NCBI GenBank assembly: GCA_039033215.1
Contig: JBCCDA010000001.1
Span: 97,108-161,107, forward strand
Reading direction: 5' to 3'
DNA: 64,000 nucleotides
Origin: Thermohalobaculum sp039033215
Lineage (GTDB): Bacteria; Pseudomonadota; Alphaproteobacteria; Rhodobacterales; Rhodobacteraceae
The notes beneath the pieces are model-generated. The model did not search any database. It was not told where the DNA came from and saw only the letters and a program-made list of their open reading frames with translations. Shown here piece after piece: positions 53,920 through 62,310 of this stretch. Every line of letters starts with the position of its first letter. The stretch's first letter is position 1. Both the position numbers and the translations under genes were made by a program.

Positions 53920-54471
53920 GCCGGAATCGGCGCTTCCTCGCCCAGCCTCGCTTCCAAATTGGCCCGCTTCGGTTGAACGCTTGATTAACCATGGACACGA
54001 TTTTCGGCGCGCGCTTGCAGCGCACTTGCCCACACGTCCTGGTCTCGTTGCCGGACTGACCAGTGAGGGTAGGATCAGCAGACCCGATCGCCGATGCCCA
54101 ACCGTGGCGACATGGGAAGAAGGCGACTCAGCTCCGTACAGTTTTAATCGAATCTTAGAGACTTGGGGTTAGACCCGTCCGCGCATGCAGGGCCGCCGCT
54201 GAAAGGCACAGTCGGCCCAGGGTTGACCAACCGGTAGCCGCGCGCGGGATCGCATCCGCGGGAGGAGCCGGGACCTCCGGGTCGAACAATGTTGTCGGCC
54301 GCCACGATGGCGGGGCGCAGTGAAGTGGCGCCCTTGATCCCTGACTGGCGTGTGCGGTGACGGTGGCAGTGTAAGCCCACCTCTTTTCTTGCAGCGCCTC
54401 AGACGGCGCATGATGCAACACCCGGCGGCATGGCCGCCACGCTCCCCGCGAGACCCGATACGATACGGCCC
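53920..54471. other. 552-base intergenic region without a recognised gene
   Basis: This lies between pncA and the end of the CHASE2-PP2C gene. Several frames of 80-90 codons overlap around 54150-54420 on the minus strand, which usually means GC bias rather than protein. A CCGCCA-CGA-TGGCGG palindrome occurs near 54300. No tRNA or known RNA shape was recognised, but a structured small RNA in 54170-54360 cannot be excluded. Confidence 0.4.
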
Positions 54472-56760
54472 TCAGCCGGGGCGCGAGATCACCATGAGCG
54501 TGAGGTCATCCGATTGTGCGGCGCCCGCCGTGAAGGCGCGGATCTGCGTCAGGACAAGATCGATGGTGCCGGCGCTGTCTGTGCTGTCGGGAACCGTGCT
54601 GAGCGCGGCCAGCAGACCGTCCAATCCGAACACCGCCCCGTCCGATGCCATTGCTTCGGTCACGCCGTCGGTGAAGAGGCAGAGCCGCTGGCCTGGCGCC
54701 AGTGTGACCTCTCCCGTCGGAAAGCTCAGCCCGTCGACCAGCCCGATGGGCGGGCTCGCTGGGCGTTCGATCTGTATGGGCGTCGTGCCGCCCCCGAAGA
54801 GCACCGGTGCATCATGCCCAGCCGAGGCATAGACCAGCCGCCCGCTTGCCACGTTCAGGACGCCCGAGATGCCCGTCACGAACATCTTGGCGGCATTCTC
54901 GCGGACAATCTCGGCGTTCGCCTGGGCCAGGATCGGGGCAAGGGTCGGCCCCTCGCGCAGCGCCGCCGATTTCCAGAGCGTCTTGGACAGCACCATGAAT
55001 TGCGAGGCATCGGCGCCCTTGCCCGAGACGTCGGCGACCAGGAAGAAGAGGTGATCGGCGTCAATCATTGTGTGGTCGAAGAAGTCGCCGCCCACGGTCC
55101 GTGCCGGCAGGATGTAGGCGGCGAGGTCCAGCATCCCCTCGCGGTGCACGCGGTCTGGCGGCAGAAGCGCTGTCTGGATGCGCGCCGCGGCATCGAGCTC
55201 GCCCTGCAGCGCCGCGCGCTCGGACTGGATGATCGCGCGATCGGCGCGTTCGGACTGCAGCTCGATCTCGGACTTGAGCCGTTCGCGGTCCCGTTCGATC
55301 AGCGTGGCCCCGATGACGCCGACGGCCACCGCACCCGCGCCCAGCGCCGGGGTGGCAAGGTCAATCAGCAGCCCCGCGCCGAAGGCGACATAGGACAGCC
55401 CCAGGATCGTGGCGATCGCCACCGGCAGTGTGATCAGTGAGACGATGGGCGGCGCGCGGGGCACGGCCATGATCACGACGATGCCCAGCAGTCCGGTCAG
55501 CGCGACCTCGAGGAAGAACAGGAACCAGGGCCGGCGCAGGAAGTCGCCCTGCACGATCTGTTCGATCATCTGGACGTGCGCCTCGATCCCCCAGATGATC
55601 CCGCCAAGGGGCGAGCGCCGCTCGTCGATCCGTCCAAGGTCGATCACCGCCAGCAGCACGATCTTGTCCCGGATCAGGCGGCGGTCGAAGTCCTCGGCAA
55701 AGAGGCTCTGAGCCGAGACATAGCGCTTGGCCACCGCCTCGCGGTCACCCAACGGGCCGAAGTGCAGCCAGAACGTGCCGTCCCGCTCCGTCGGCAGGCT
55801 CAGCGGGCGCCCATCCGGCCTGGTGCCCAATTGCAGCTCCAACCCCGTCGGTGTTGGCGTGATCCGCGCCGGGTCGCCTCCGTGCGCCATGCGCAGCCCT
55901 TCGGCGCCAAGCAGCAGTACGCGCTCGCCGCAGATCGGCTGCAGCGCCCGGACCTTGCGGACGACAAAGTCCTGCGAGGCGTCGAAGTCGATCGCGGCCA
56001 GCGAGACCTGAGCGAGACCGCGGGCTTGTCCCATGAGGGTCGGCAAAGGCGGATCGGCGGCGTTGAAGCCGCGCGCCATCACATGGTCGTCGCCCTCGCC
56101 CGTGACCGGCGGCACCTGGAAATCGCAGCCCTGGCCCGCAACCCCCTCGGTCAGGTCCGGCACACCCGCGATCGGCAGTACAGTCGGGACACCGGGCTGC
56201 GCCGGGTCGCCGGGACGCCCGCGCATCGCATCCCGCAGGACGTTGTCCCAATCGCCCAGAACCCGCAGCGCCCCGGCCGCGCGGGCCAGACGGTTCGCGA
56301 TGATGTCGAGCTGTTCAGCGGTGGCAAGATCGCCTGTGGTCAGAGCGGTCACGGCCTCGACCTGCCGCTGATCGGCACGTTCCAGAAAGTCCTTGGCAAG
56401 GTTCACGGGCGACTGGGGGTCCGGTTCGGTGATGATGATATCCGAAGCGATGGCGCTGGCGCCGAGCAGGGAGATCTGGTTGACGAGTGCTGCCAGCTTG
56501 TCGCGCGGCCAGGGCCAGGTGCCGTTCTCGACCCTGGTCGCCTCGTCGATTGCGACGATGACGGCCGGCGCCTCCAGCGGATCGCCGCGGTCGCGCGGCT
56601 GCCATTGGTGCAACTGGTCCCACCAGTCGTGCCGCCACGGAACGTCGACCGAATCCCCCGGCAGCACGTGGACCGCCAGCGCCAGCGCCAGCAGAACCAG
56701 CCCGGTCGCCTGCGAAGGGCTGAGCGCGCGGCGAAGCCAGCCGCCCACGCCCGCCCGCAT
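54472..56760 (-). CDS. CHASE2 sensor with PP2C-type (SpoIIE/RsbU) serine phosphatase
   Basis: A 762-residue membrane receptor: an N-terminal membrane anchor (residues about 18-36), a periplasmic CHASE2 domain (about 50-415, with IVAIDEATRVENGTWPWPR), three membrane helices (about 425-505), a short coiled coil (about 505-550), then a PP2C/SpoIIE phosphatase (ARTVGGDFFDH, VADVSGKG, YASAGHDAPVL, LFTDGVTEA). It should remove phosphate from an anti-sigma-factor antagonist in response to an outside signal. Its start shares a base with the preceding gene's stop. Confidence 0.92.
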   Translation of the reverse strand: MRAGVGGWLRRALSPSQATGLVLLALALAVHVLPGDSVDVPWRHDWWDQLHQWQPRDRGDPLEAPAVIVAIDEATRVENGTWPWPRDKLAALVNQISLLGASAIASDIIITEPDPQSPVNLAKDFLERADQRQVEAVTALTTGDLATAEQLDIIANRLARAAGALRVLGDWDNVLRDAMRGRPGDPAQPGVPTVLPIAGVPDLTEGVAGQGCDFQVPPVTGEGDDHVMARGFNAADPPLPTLMGQARGLAQVSLAAIDFDASQDFVVRKVRALQPICGERVLLLGAEGLRMAHGGDPARITPTPTGLELQLGTRPDGRPLSLPTERDGTFWLHFGPLGDREAVAKRYVSAQSLFAEDFDRRLIRDKIVLLAVIDLGRIDERRSPLGGIIWGIEAHVQMIEQIVQGDFLRRPWFLFFLEVALTGLLGIVVIMAVPRAPPIVSLITLPVAIATILGLSYVAFGAGLLIDLATPALGAGAVAVGVIGATLIERDRERLKSEIELQSERADRAIIQSERAALQGELDAAARIQTALLPPDRVHREGMLDLAAYILPARTVGGDFFDHTMIDADHLFFLVADVSGKGADASQFMVLSKTLWKSAALREGPTLAPILAQANAEIVRENAAKMFVTGISGVLNVASGRLVYASAGHDAPVLFGGGTTPIQIERPASPPIGLVDGLSFPTGEVTLAPGQRLCLFTDGVTEAMASDGAVFGLDGLLAALSTVPDSTDSAGTIDLVLTQIRAFTAGAAQSDDLTLMVISRPG

Positions 56761-57728
56761 CAGAGGGTCAGCTCCAGCCCGTCGTAAGCGCCCGATACCT
56801 TCAGCGGAGGCTGGTTGCGCCGCATGATCTCCTCGATCCGCCGGGCCTCGCGCACGATCTGATCGAGCCGCGCGTCATCGTTCAGGGGCTCGTGGTGGAA
56901 GAAGAGGAGATGCTTGACCGCGCCCATGAGCGCGAGTTCCACCCCGACCACGTTCGAGGAATGGCCCCAGTCCTCCTTGACGCTGGTCGACTCGGCCAGG
57001 CTGTACTGCGCATCGAAGATCAGCGCATCCGCCTCCCTGATCCAGTCGACATAGGGGTACTCGGGCGAGATCATCTCGGGCTTGTGCTCGGCGTCCGAGG
57101 CATAGATCACGCGCTTGCCATCCCGTTCGATCCGGTAACCGAAGGCGCGGCCCGCGTGGTTCAGCTCGTGCGGGGTCACATCGAAGCCGTTGATCTGATG
57201 GGTCTGATCGGGTGCGATCACATGGAAGCGCAGCTGCGGCGCGATGACCTCGAAGGGCACGGGGAACGACGGCGCGCCGTGCTGGCGGCGGAACGCCTCC
57301 TCGACGTTGTCATGGCACGAGTAGATGTGGATCTCGTTGCCGGGGACGTAGGCGGGGACGAAGAACGGGAAGCCCATGATGTGGTCCCAGTGGAAGTGGG
57401 ACATGAGCACGTGGAAGGGCCCGGGCGCCACGGGGCCGTGGGCGGCGATCATCTTGGATGTGTAGTCCCGGACGCCTGTGCCGAAGTCCAGCAGGATCGA
57501 GGGTCCATCGTCCTCGTGCACCTCTACGCAGGCCGTGTTGCCGCCATAGACGGTGGGCAGCGCCCCCCGGCAGCCACCCGCGACGAAGGCGGCGACGGCA
57601 TCCTTGTCGGCAATGTCCTCGGGTGTCGCGGCTTCCAGCACGGCGCGGATCCGGGCATGGGTCTCGTCGTGGGTATAGGGCCGGGGGATAGAACCACGCG
57701 TCCCCCAAAACGTGACATTCAGGGACAT
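56760..57728 (-). CDS. metallo-beta-lactamase-fold hydrolase
   Basis: A 322-residue MBL-fold protein with the metal motif HFHWDH at residues 111-116, a later aspartate in YASDAEH and histidine in LLFFHHEPL. The WGTRGSIPRP opening is typical of this group, which includes phosphodiesterase-like and RNA-processing relatives. Lying between a STAS gene (5 bases upstream) and the CHASE2-PP2C gene (TGATG overlap), it should work in the same signalling unit, perhaps on a second messenger; no substrate is established. Confidence 0.85.
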   Translation of the reverse strand: MSLNVTFWGTRGSIPRPYTHDETHARIRAVLEAATPEDIADKDAVAAFVAGGCRGALPTVYGGNTACVEVHEDDGPSILLDFGTGVRDYTSKMIAAHGPVAPGPFHVLMSHFHWDHIMGFPFFVPAYVPGNEIHIYSCHDNVEEAFRRQHGAPSFPVPFEVIAPQLRFHVIAPDQTHQINGFDVTPHELNHAGRAFGYRIERDGKRVIYASDAEHKPEMISPEYPYVDWIREADALIFDAQYSLAESTSVKEDWGHSSNVVGVELALMGAVKHLLFFHHEPLNDDARLDQIVREARRIEEIMRRNQPPLKVSGAYDGLELTL

Positions 57729-57733
57729 GCGCC

Positions 57734-58132
57734 TCAGCCCTTGTAGGCCCCGGCGGCGGCGTCCGAGATCCCGGCGACGGCCTCGCTTGGTCCATCTGCC
57801 ACGGTGAGGAGCGAGTCGAACATCGAGATGCGGAACACTTCCTGCACCGTGCCCGTAAGCCCGCACACGATCATGCGCCCGCCCGCTTCCTTGACCTGAG
57901 CGTCCGCCAGAAGCAGTGCCCTGAGCCCGGCCGACGACATGAACGACAGCGCGCCCAGATCGATGACCATGCCGCCGCCCGGCGCGATCCCCCCTGCAAT
58001 ACCTCCAAGCTGTTGCACGAAATCATCTGAATTCGTGTGATCGATGCTCCCGGTCAGAGAGACAACGCGGCAATCGGCAAAGTCCTCGGATTTAACGGTT
58101 AGACGGGAGTTCTGAGTATCTTCTGACGCCAT
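57734..58132 (-). CDS. STAS-domain anti-sigma-factor antagonist
   Basis: A 132-residue STAS protein like SpoIIAA/RsbV, with the phosphorylation loop DLGALSFMSSAGLRALL; S66 or S67 is the expected target. In known systems a serine kinase inactivates it and a PP2C phosphatase restores it, freeing a sigma factor or effector. It is first in the operon STAS, MBL, CHASE2-PP2C. ATG 58132 follows a short untranslated leader. Confidence 0.9.
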   Translation of the reverse strand: MASEDTQNSRLTVKSEDFADCRVVSLTGSIDHTNSDDFVQQLGGIAGGIAPGGGMVIDLGALSFMSSAGLRALLLADAQVKEAGGRMIVCGLTGTVQEVFRISMFDSLLTVADGPSEAVAGISDAAAGAYKG

Positions 58133-58293
58133 GACATCTCTGCTCGCACGCTTTGGCACAAGCCTAGCAGAGCGATTTCTGGTTGGACAGACGCAATCGC
58201 CCCCGGGATTTAACGCCGGATTGACGGGGATCGTCCCATCTTGGGACGGCTGGGGGAGTGGACGAGTGCGCTGGGCCCGGGCACCTTGACCCC

Positions 58294-58590
58294 ATGAGAC
58301 GGGAACTGGATCAGGCGCTGACGCGGCGCCAGGGCGTGGTGCTGGGGCCGGTGGTCCTGCTGCACGCAGGGCTCGTGCTGGCGGCTCTATGGGTGCTGTT
58401 GGGCGGGCAGGGTGCCGGGCTGGCGGCGCCGCTGGGTGCGGTGCTGCTGATCTCCGTCGCTGTCGCGGCGGTCCTGGCCGTGGGGTTGGTCCCATCGCAG
58501 GAGAGCCGATGGCGACCGGCGATCACCTTGGGTCTTGCGCTGGTAGCGCTGTTCGCGGGACTCCGCTTTTTCTGGCAGCAGTTTCTCTAG
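58294..58590 (+). CDS. small membrane protein of unknown function
   Basis: A 98-residue protein with three clear hydrophobic segments (about 22-42, 45-65, 74-94) and a basic N-terminal tip (MRRELDQALTRR). ATG 58294 is chosen over an upstream in-frame start at 58258. It precedes the DMT transporter by 51 bases on the same strand. No family was recognised. Confidence 0.6.
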   Translation: MRRELDQALTRRQGVVLGPVVLLHAGLVLAALWVLLGGQGAGLAAPLGAVLLISVAVAAVLAVGLVPSQESRWRPAITLGLALVALFAGLRFFWQQFL

Positions 58591-58641
58591 CTCGCCGCAC
58601 ATCCGTCTTGACGCAGGCCGCGTGAGACCGGACGAGGTGCT

Positions 58642-59562
58642 ATGATCGCGCTCTGGATCCCCATTACCATTGCCGCCGCCTTCTTTCAGAACCTGCGGTC
58701 GGCGTTGCAAAAAGCCATCCGTGGACGGCTCTCGACCATGGGGGCCGCCTATGCGCGGTTTTTCTACGCCTGGCCCCTGGCGCTTCTGTACCTGTGGGTG
58801 ATTGCGTCGGTCGGCGAGGCCCCGCTGCCGGAGATGCATGCAACCTTCCTGCTGTGGTGCTTCCTGGGCGGGTTGAGCCAGATCCTGTTCACGGTCGTGT
58901 TGCTCTGGATGTTCTCGTTCCGCAGCTTTGCGGTCGGGACCACGTTCTCGAAGCTCGAGGTCGTGCTGATCGCCTTTCTCGGCGCCGTGCTGTTGGGCGA
59001 TGCGGTCGGCCCCGTCGCGATCGCGGCCATCGCGGTCGGGGCCGTCGGCACGGTGATCCTGGCGATGACCGAGAGCCGCTTGTCCCCGGGCGCCCTGTTG
59101 CGCGGCATGGCTGAGAAGGCGACGTGGATCGGGCTTTTGTGTGCGGCGCTTCTGGGTGCCTCGGTCGTGTTCTTCCGCGGCGCTGCACTGTCACTCGAGG
59201 GCGCGCCGGTGATCCTGGCTGCGGCCTACACCCTGGCCGTCGCCCTGGTGATCCAGACCGCGGGTATGGGTTTGTGGTTCGTGATCTACGACCGGGCCGA
59301 GCTTCTGCGTGTGGTCCGCGAATGGCGCCGCGCCGCTCCAGTAGGCATCGCTGGTCTTATCGGCTCGATCTGCTGGTTCACCGCCTTCACGCTGGAGAAC
59401 GCGGCCTATGTGCGCGCGGTTGGCCAGATCGAACTGGTGTTCACCTTTGCCGCGTCGGTTTTCTTCTTCGGCGAGCAAGTGCGCCGTTCCGAGGTTCTGG
59501 GCATCCTGCTGATCGTGGTGGCAATCCTGATGATCGTGCTCGGCGAGGCGCCGCCCGGCTGA
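58642..59562 (+). CDS. DMT-superfamily EamA-type membrane transporter
   Basis: A 306-residue protein with about ten hydrophobic segments in two repeats; LRSALQKAIRGRLSTMGAAY is a cytoplasmic loop near the start, and the second repeat contains AFTLENAAYVRAVGQIELVF. It stands in the EamA superfamily, with an unknown substrate. GAGGTG is found before ATG 58642. Confidence 0.87.
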   Translation: MIALWIPITIAAAFFQNLRSALQKAIRGRLSTMGAAYARFFYAWPLALLYLWVIASVGEAPLPEMHATFLLWCFLGGLSQILFTVVLLWMFSFRSFAVGTTFSKLEVVLIAFLGAVLLGDAVGPVAIAAIAVGAVGTVILAMTESRLSPGALLRGMAEKATWIGLLCAALLGASVVFFRGAALSLEGAPVILAAAYTLAVALVIQTAGMGLWFVIYDRAELLRVVREWRRAAPVGIAGLIGSICWFTAFTLENAAYVRAVGQIELVFTFAASVFFFGEQVRRSEVLGILLIVVAILMIVLGEAPPG

Positions 59563-59748
59563 CGGCCCGCGAGAAAGTCAGTCCCCTCTCTCCTCCCTTA
59601 ATCGTTCGCTCCGTGATGTAAGTGGCGCCTTAAGGGTTCGGACGACCACGCGAAGTCTCTCCAGAGCATTCGATACAGATGCCGGCGACTGCGACCGGCG
59701 TAAACCAATGCTTGACCTTCCAGTTGCTGGAGGCCCTATCTCCGACCC

Positions 59749-60864
59749 ATGACAGATCAGGCGATTCCAGATATCGGGGGCCGAGCGGCTTCCTGCTGCG
59801 GGTCGAAACCCGCCGCTGGTGCGTGCGAGAGCTCGTGCGGGCCTGCGAAGGGCCGTGTCGACTGGTTGCTCTGGGGATCGGCGGTGGGCGTGACCGCCGG
59901 GGTGCTTTGGCACTTCGCTGCCGGTGGGCACGACATGGGCGCCGGTCACGATCCGATCGGCCATTTCGCGGCCGGGACGTGGGAGCTTCTCAGCATCATG
60001 TGGTGGGGCCTGGTCCTAGGCGTCGTCTTCGTCGGCCTTCTGGACCGGATCCCGCGTGAGGTCGTGATCGCGGCCCTGGCGGGCGAGCGGCGCGTGACCG
60101 GCATCCTGCGGGCAACCGCGGCGGGGGTTGCGTTCGACCTCTGCAGCCACGGCATCCTGATGGTCGGCATGAAGCTCTACGAGCGGGGCGCGACCGCGGG
60201 ACAGGTGGTGGCGTTCCTGCTGGCCTCACCCTGGAACTCCCTGTCGCTGACCGTAATTCTGATCGCGCTGATCGGATGGGAGCTTACCTTGGCCTTCATC
60301 CTGCTGTCGGCCGTCATCGGTATCATCACGGGGCTGATCTTCGATGGGCTGGTGGCGCGCGGTCGCCTGCCGGAGAACCCTGCGCGGGCGGGGATGACCG
60401 AAGGCCCCGGCTTCCGGGTCGCCTTCCGGGAGTGGCGCAGAGGCGTCGACCTCTCGCCCCGGCACCTGCCCGATGTGCTCAAGGAGGGGCTCAAGGGATC
60501 ACGCATGGTGCTGCGCTGGCTCTTGTTCGGGATAGTGCTCGCCTCGGCCATCCGTGCCTTTGTCCCGGTCGAGGTCTTCCAGGACTGGTTCGGCCCGACG
60601 CTGCTTGGCCTGGCCCTGACGGTGGTTGTCGCCACGATCGTCGAGGTTTGCTCGGAAGGATCCGCTCCGATCGCCGCCGATCTGGTGAACCGCGGGATGG
60701 CGCCTGGCAACGGCTTCAGCTTCCTGATGGCAGGTGTTGCCACGGACTACACCGAGGTGATGAGCCTGAAGGACACGACCGGATCCTGGCGCATCGCGCT
60801 GGCGCTGCCGCTGGTCGCCCTGCCTCAGACGATCATCATCGGGCTGATGCTGAACTACCTTTAG
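59749..60864 (+). CDS. DUF318/ArsP-like permease with Cys-rich N-terminus
   Basis: The 371-residue membrane protein of the PF03773 permease family has about eight to ten membrane segments and the loops FDLCSHGILMVGMKLYERG and VEVCSEGSAPIAADLVNRG. The first 31 residues hold four cysteines (C16, C17, C26, C30), a likely metal-binding tail. Relatives export arsenicals or soft metals such as copper/zinc; the cargo is not settled here. TauE/SafE permease gene follows 54 bases later. Confidence 0.85.
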   Translation: MTDQAIPDIGGRAASCCGSKPAAGACESSCGPAKGRVDWLLWGSAVGVTAGVLWHFAAGGHDMGAGHDPIGHFAAGTWELLSIMWWGLVLGVVFVGLLDRIPREVVIAALAGERRVTGILRATAAGVAFDLCSHGILMVGMKLYERGATAGQVVAFLLASPWNSLSLTVILIALIGWELTLAFILLSAVIGIITGLIFDGLVARGRLPENPARAGMTEGPGFRVAFREWRRGVDLSPRHLPDVLKEGLKGSRMVLRWLLFGIVLASAIRAFVPVEVFQDWFGPTLLGLALTVVVATIVEVCSEGSAPIAADLVNRGMAPGNGFSFLMAGVATDYTEVMSLKDTTGSWRIALALPLVALPQTIIIGLMLNYL

Positions 60865-60918
60865 ACGTGGCACGACCGCGGGTAGTGTGGCGCTCACCGA
60901 CACCCGGAGAGCCCGCCC

Positions 60919-61677
60919 GTGACCCTTCCCTTCGATCTGCTGACACTGGCCGAGGTGGCGGCGATCTACCTTCTGGCAGGGTTGGTGAAAGGCGCCACGG
61001 GCTTTGGGTTGCCGGTCGTGGCCGTCACGCTGCTTCCGTTCTTCGTCCCCTACGAGATGGCGCTGGCGCTGAACGCGATCGTCATCTTCTTCACGAACAT
61101 CCAGCAGATCCGCCAGGCCGGTGCCCTCCGCGAAGGGCTGGGGGCGGCCTGGCCGATGATGCTGGGCATGGCGATCATGGTGCCTGTGGGCGCGCTGTTC
61201 ACCGTTGGGATCACCGAGGCGACCCTGATGATGATCCTGGGGTCGTTCGTGCTGCTGTTCGTGGTCACATCGTTGCTGAACTCCAGCTTGCACATCCCCA
61301 AAGGATGGCAGCAGCGCACCGGGTTCGGCATGGGGCTGCTCAGCGGGTTCGTTGGTGCGCTGACCTCGGCGCCCGGGCCGATCTTCGTGATGTATGTCCA
61401 TGCCCTGCACCTGCCCAGGCCCATCTTCATGGCGGGGCTTGGCTTCATCATGGTGCTGTTCGGGTTTGTGGTCGGGGCCAGCTATGCTTGGGTCGGGGTT
61501 CTGAGGCTCGAGCACGTGCTCCCCGGTCTTCTGGGGATCCCGCCCGCCATGCTGGGCATGTGGCTGGGCAACAGCTGGGCCAAACACCTGCCGATCGAGA
61601 CTTTCCGCAAGATCGTGCTGATCCTGCTGGGTATCCTGGCGGTGGTGATCATCTACCGGGCGCTGGGGGAGGGCTAG
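60919..61677 (+). CDS. TauE/SafE-family sulfite/anion exporter
   Basis: A 252-residue protein with seven or eight membrane segments in two repeats and the family pattern GLVKGATGFGLPVVAV near residue 20, with a GFVGALTSAPGPIFVMY repeat in the second half. It exports sulfite or organosulfonates in characterised members. The start is GTG 60919 with GGAG some 10 bases upstream. Confidence 0.85.
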   Translation: MTLPFDLLTLAEVAAIYLLAGLVKGATGFGLPVVAVTLLPFFVPYEMALALNAIVIFFTNIQQIRQAGALREGLGAAWPMMLGMAIMVPVGALFTVGITEATLMMILGSFVLLFVVTSLLNSSLHIPKGWQQRTGFGMGLLSGFVGALTSAPGPIFVMYVHALHLPRPIFMAGLGFIMVLFGFVVGASYAWVGVLRLEHVLPGLLGIPPAMLGMWLGNSWAKHLPIETFRKIVLILLGILAVVIIYRALGEG

Positions 61678-61724
61678 GAGCTGGAGCGGCGCCCTGCGGG
61701 CCCCGGGCGAGGCGCCGCCTCGCG

Positions 61725-61757
61725 CTCCGAGGTATTTTTGGCCAGATGAAGGGGGCG
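61725..61757 (+). repeat. intergenic repeat-like segment GAGGTATTTTTGGCCAGATGAA
   Basis: The T-rich GGTATTTTTGGCCAGATGA stretch, next to a CG-rich inverted stem (GCGAGGCGCCGCCTCGC), resembles an intergenic repeat I recall from Rhodobacteraceae genomes. It may serve as a terminator for the TauE/SafE gene. Recognition is from memory, not a search. Confidence 0.4.
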
Positions 61758-61821
61758 AGGAGGTAAGAGCGAGGTCGATACGGGGCGGTACGTCGCGCTG
61801 GCGGCTGCCATCGCCTGGCAC

Positions 61822-62310
61822 GTGCATCGGCACCACTACCGGGAAGCAGAGAGGGTCAAACTGCCGCCGATCCGCATCTTCGACACAGTGTGTGCGAGCT
61901 ACTGCCAGATCCCGGCTGGCGTGCTGTCGAAGCTGCGCTTGCTCGCGTCCCTTGACGACATTGGTCGCCGGTGGGCCTTCCGGGCCGAGCCTGCGGGGTT
62001 CGAAGACGTCATTCGGGCGCATGTTGCGCAGGGGTATTTCTTTGACACGCTTGTCGTCGCCGCGATCGAGTTGGTCCAAAAGCGCTGGGAGTGTCCGGAG
62101 TTGCTAGACCATCTGGCGGGGATCGGGATCTGTGAACCGGCCGTTTACCGCACGAAGATGGTGCCGCCGTTTCCACAGGCCTTCAGGATGTCTGGTGTGC
62201 CGGGCTCGATTTATGAGCCGCACGCAGTTCCGGACTTCGAGGTCACGTGGAGCGACCGCAAGACCTGCTACGACGACTTGAGACAGAGCGGGCTGACGTT
62301 GATGAAGTGA
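61822..62310 (+). CDS. hypothetical protein
   Basis: A 162-residue soluble protein with three cysteines near the N-terminal half and a C-terminal SGLTLMK. No family is recognised. The start is uncertain: GTG 61822 is the first usable start, but the frame is open back to 61750, and AGGAGG at 61758-61763 has no start codon in that frame at a suitable distance. It abuts hemH end to end. Confidence 0.5.
   Translation: MHRHHYREAERVKLPPIRIFDTVCASYCQIPAGVLSKLRLLASLDDIGRRWAFRAEPAGFEDVIRAHVAQGYFFDTLVVAAIELVQKRWECPELLDHLAGIGICEPAVYRTKMVPPFPQAFRMSGVPGSIYEPHAVPDFEVTWSDRKTCYDDLRQSGLTLMK

Noticed and set aside
60276..62079. Long frames of about 500 codons on both strands across the permease genes
   Set aside because: Both are shadows of the DUF318 and TauE/SafE genes; they cross gene borders and have no start signals.
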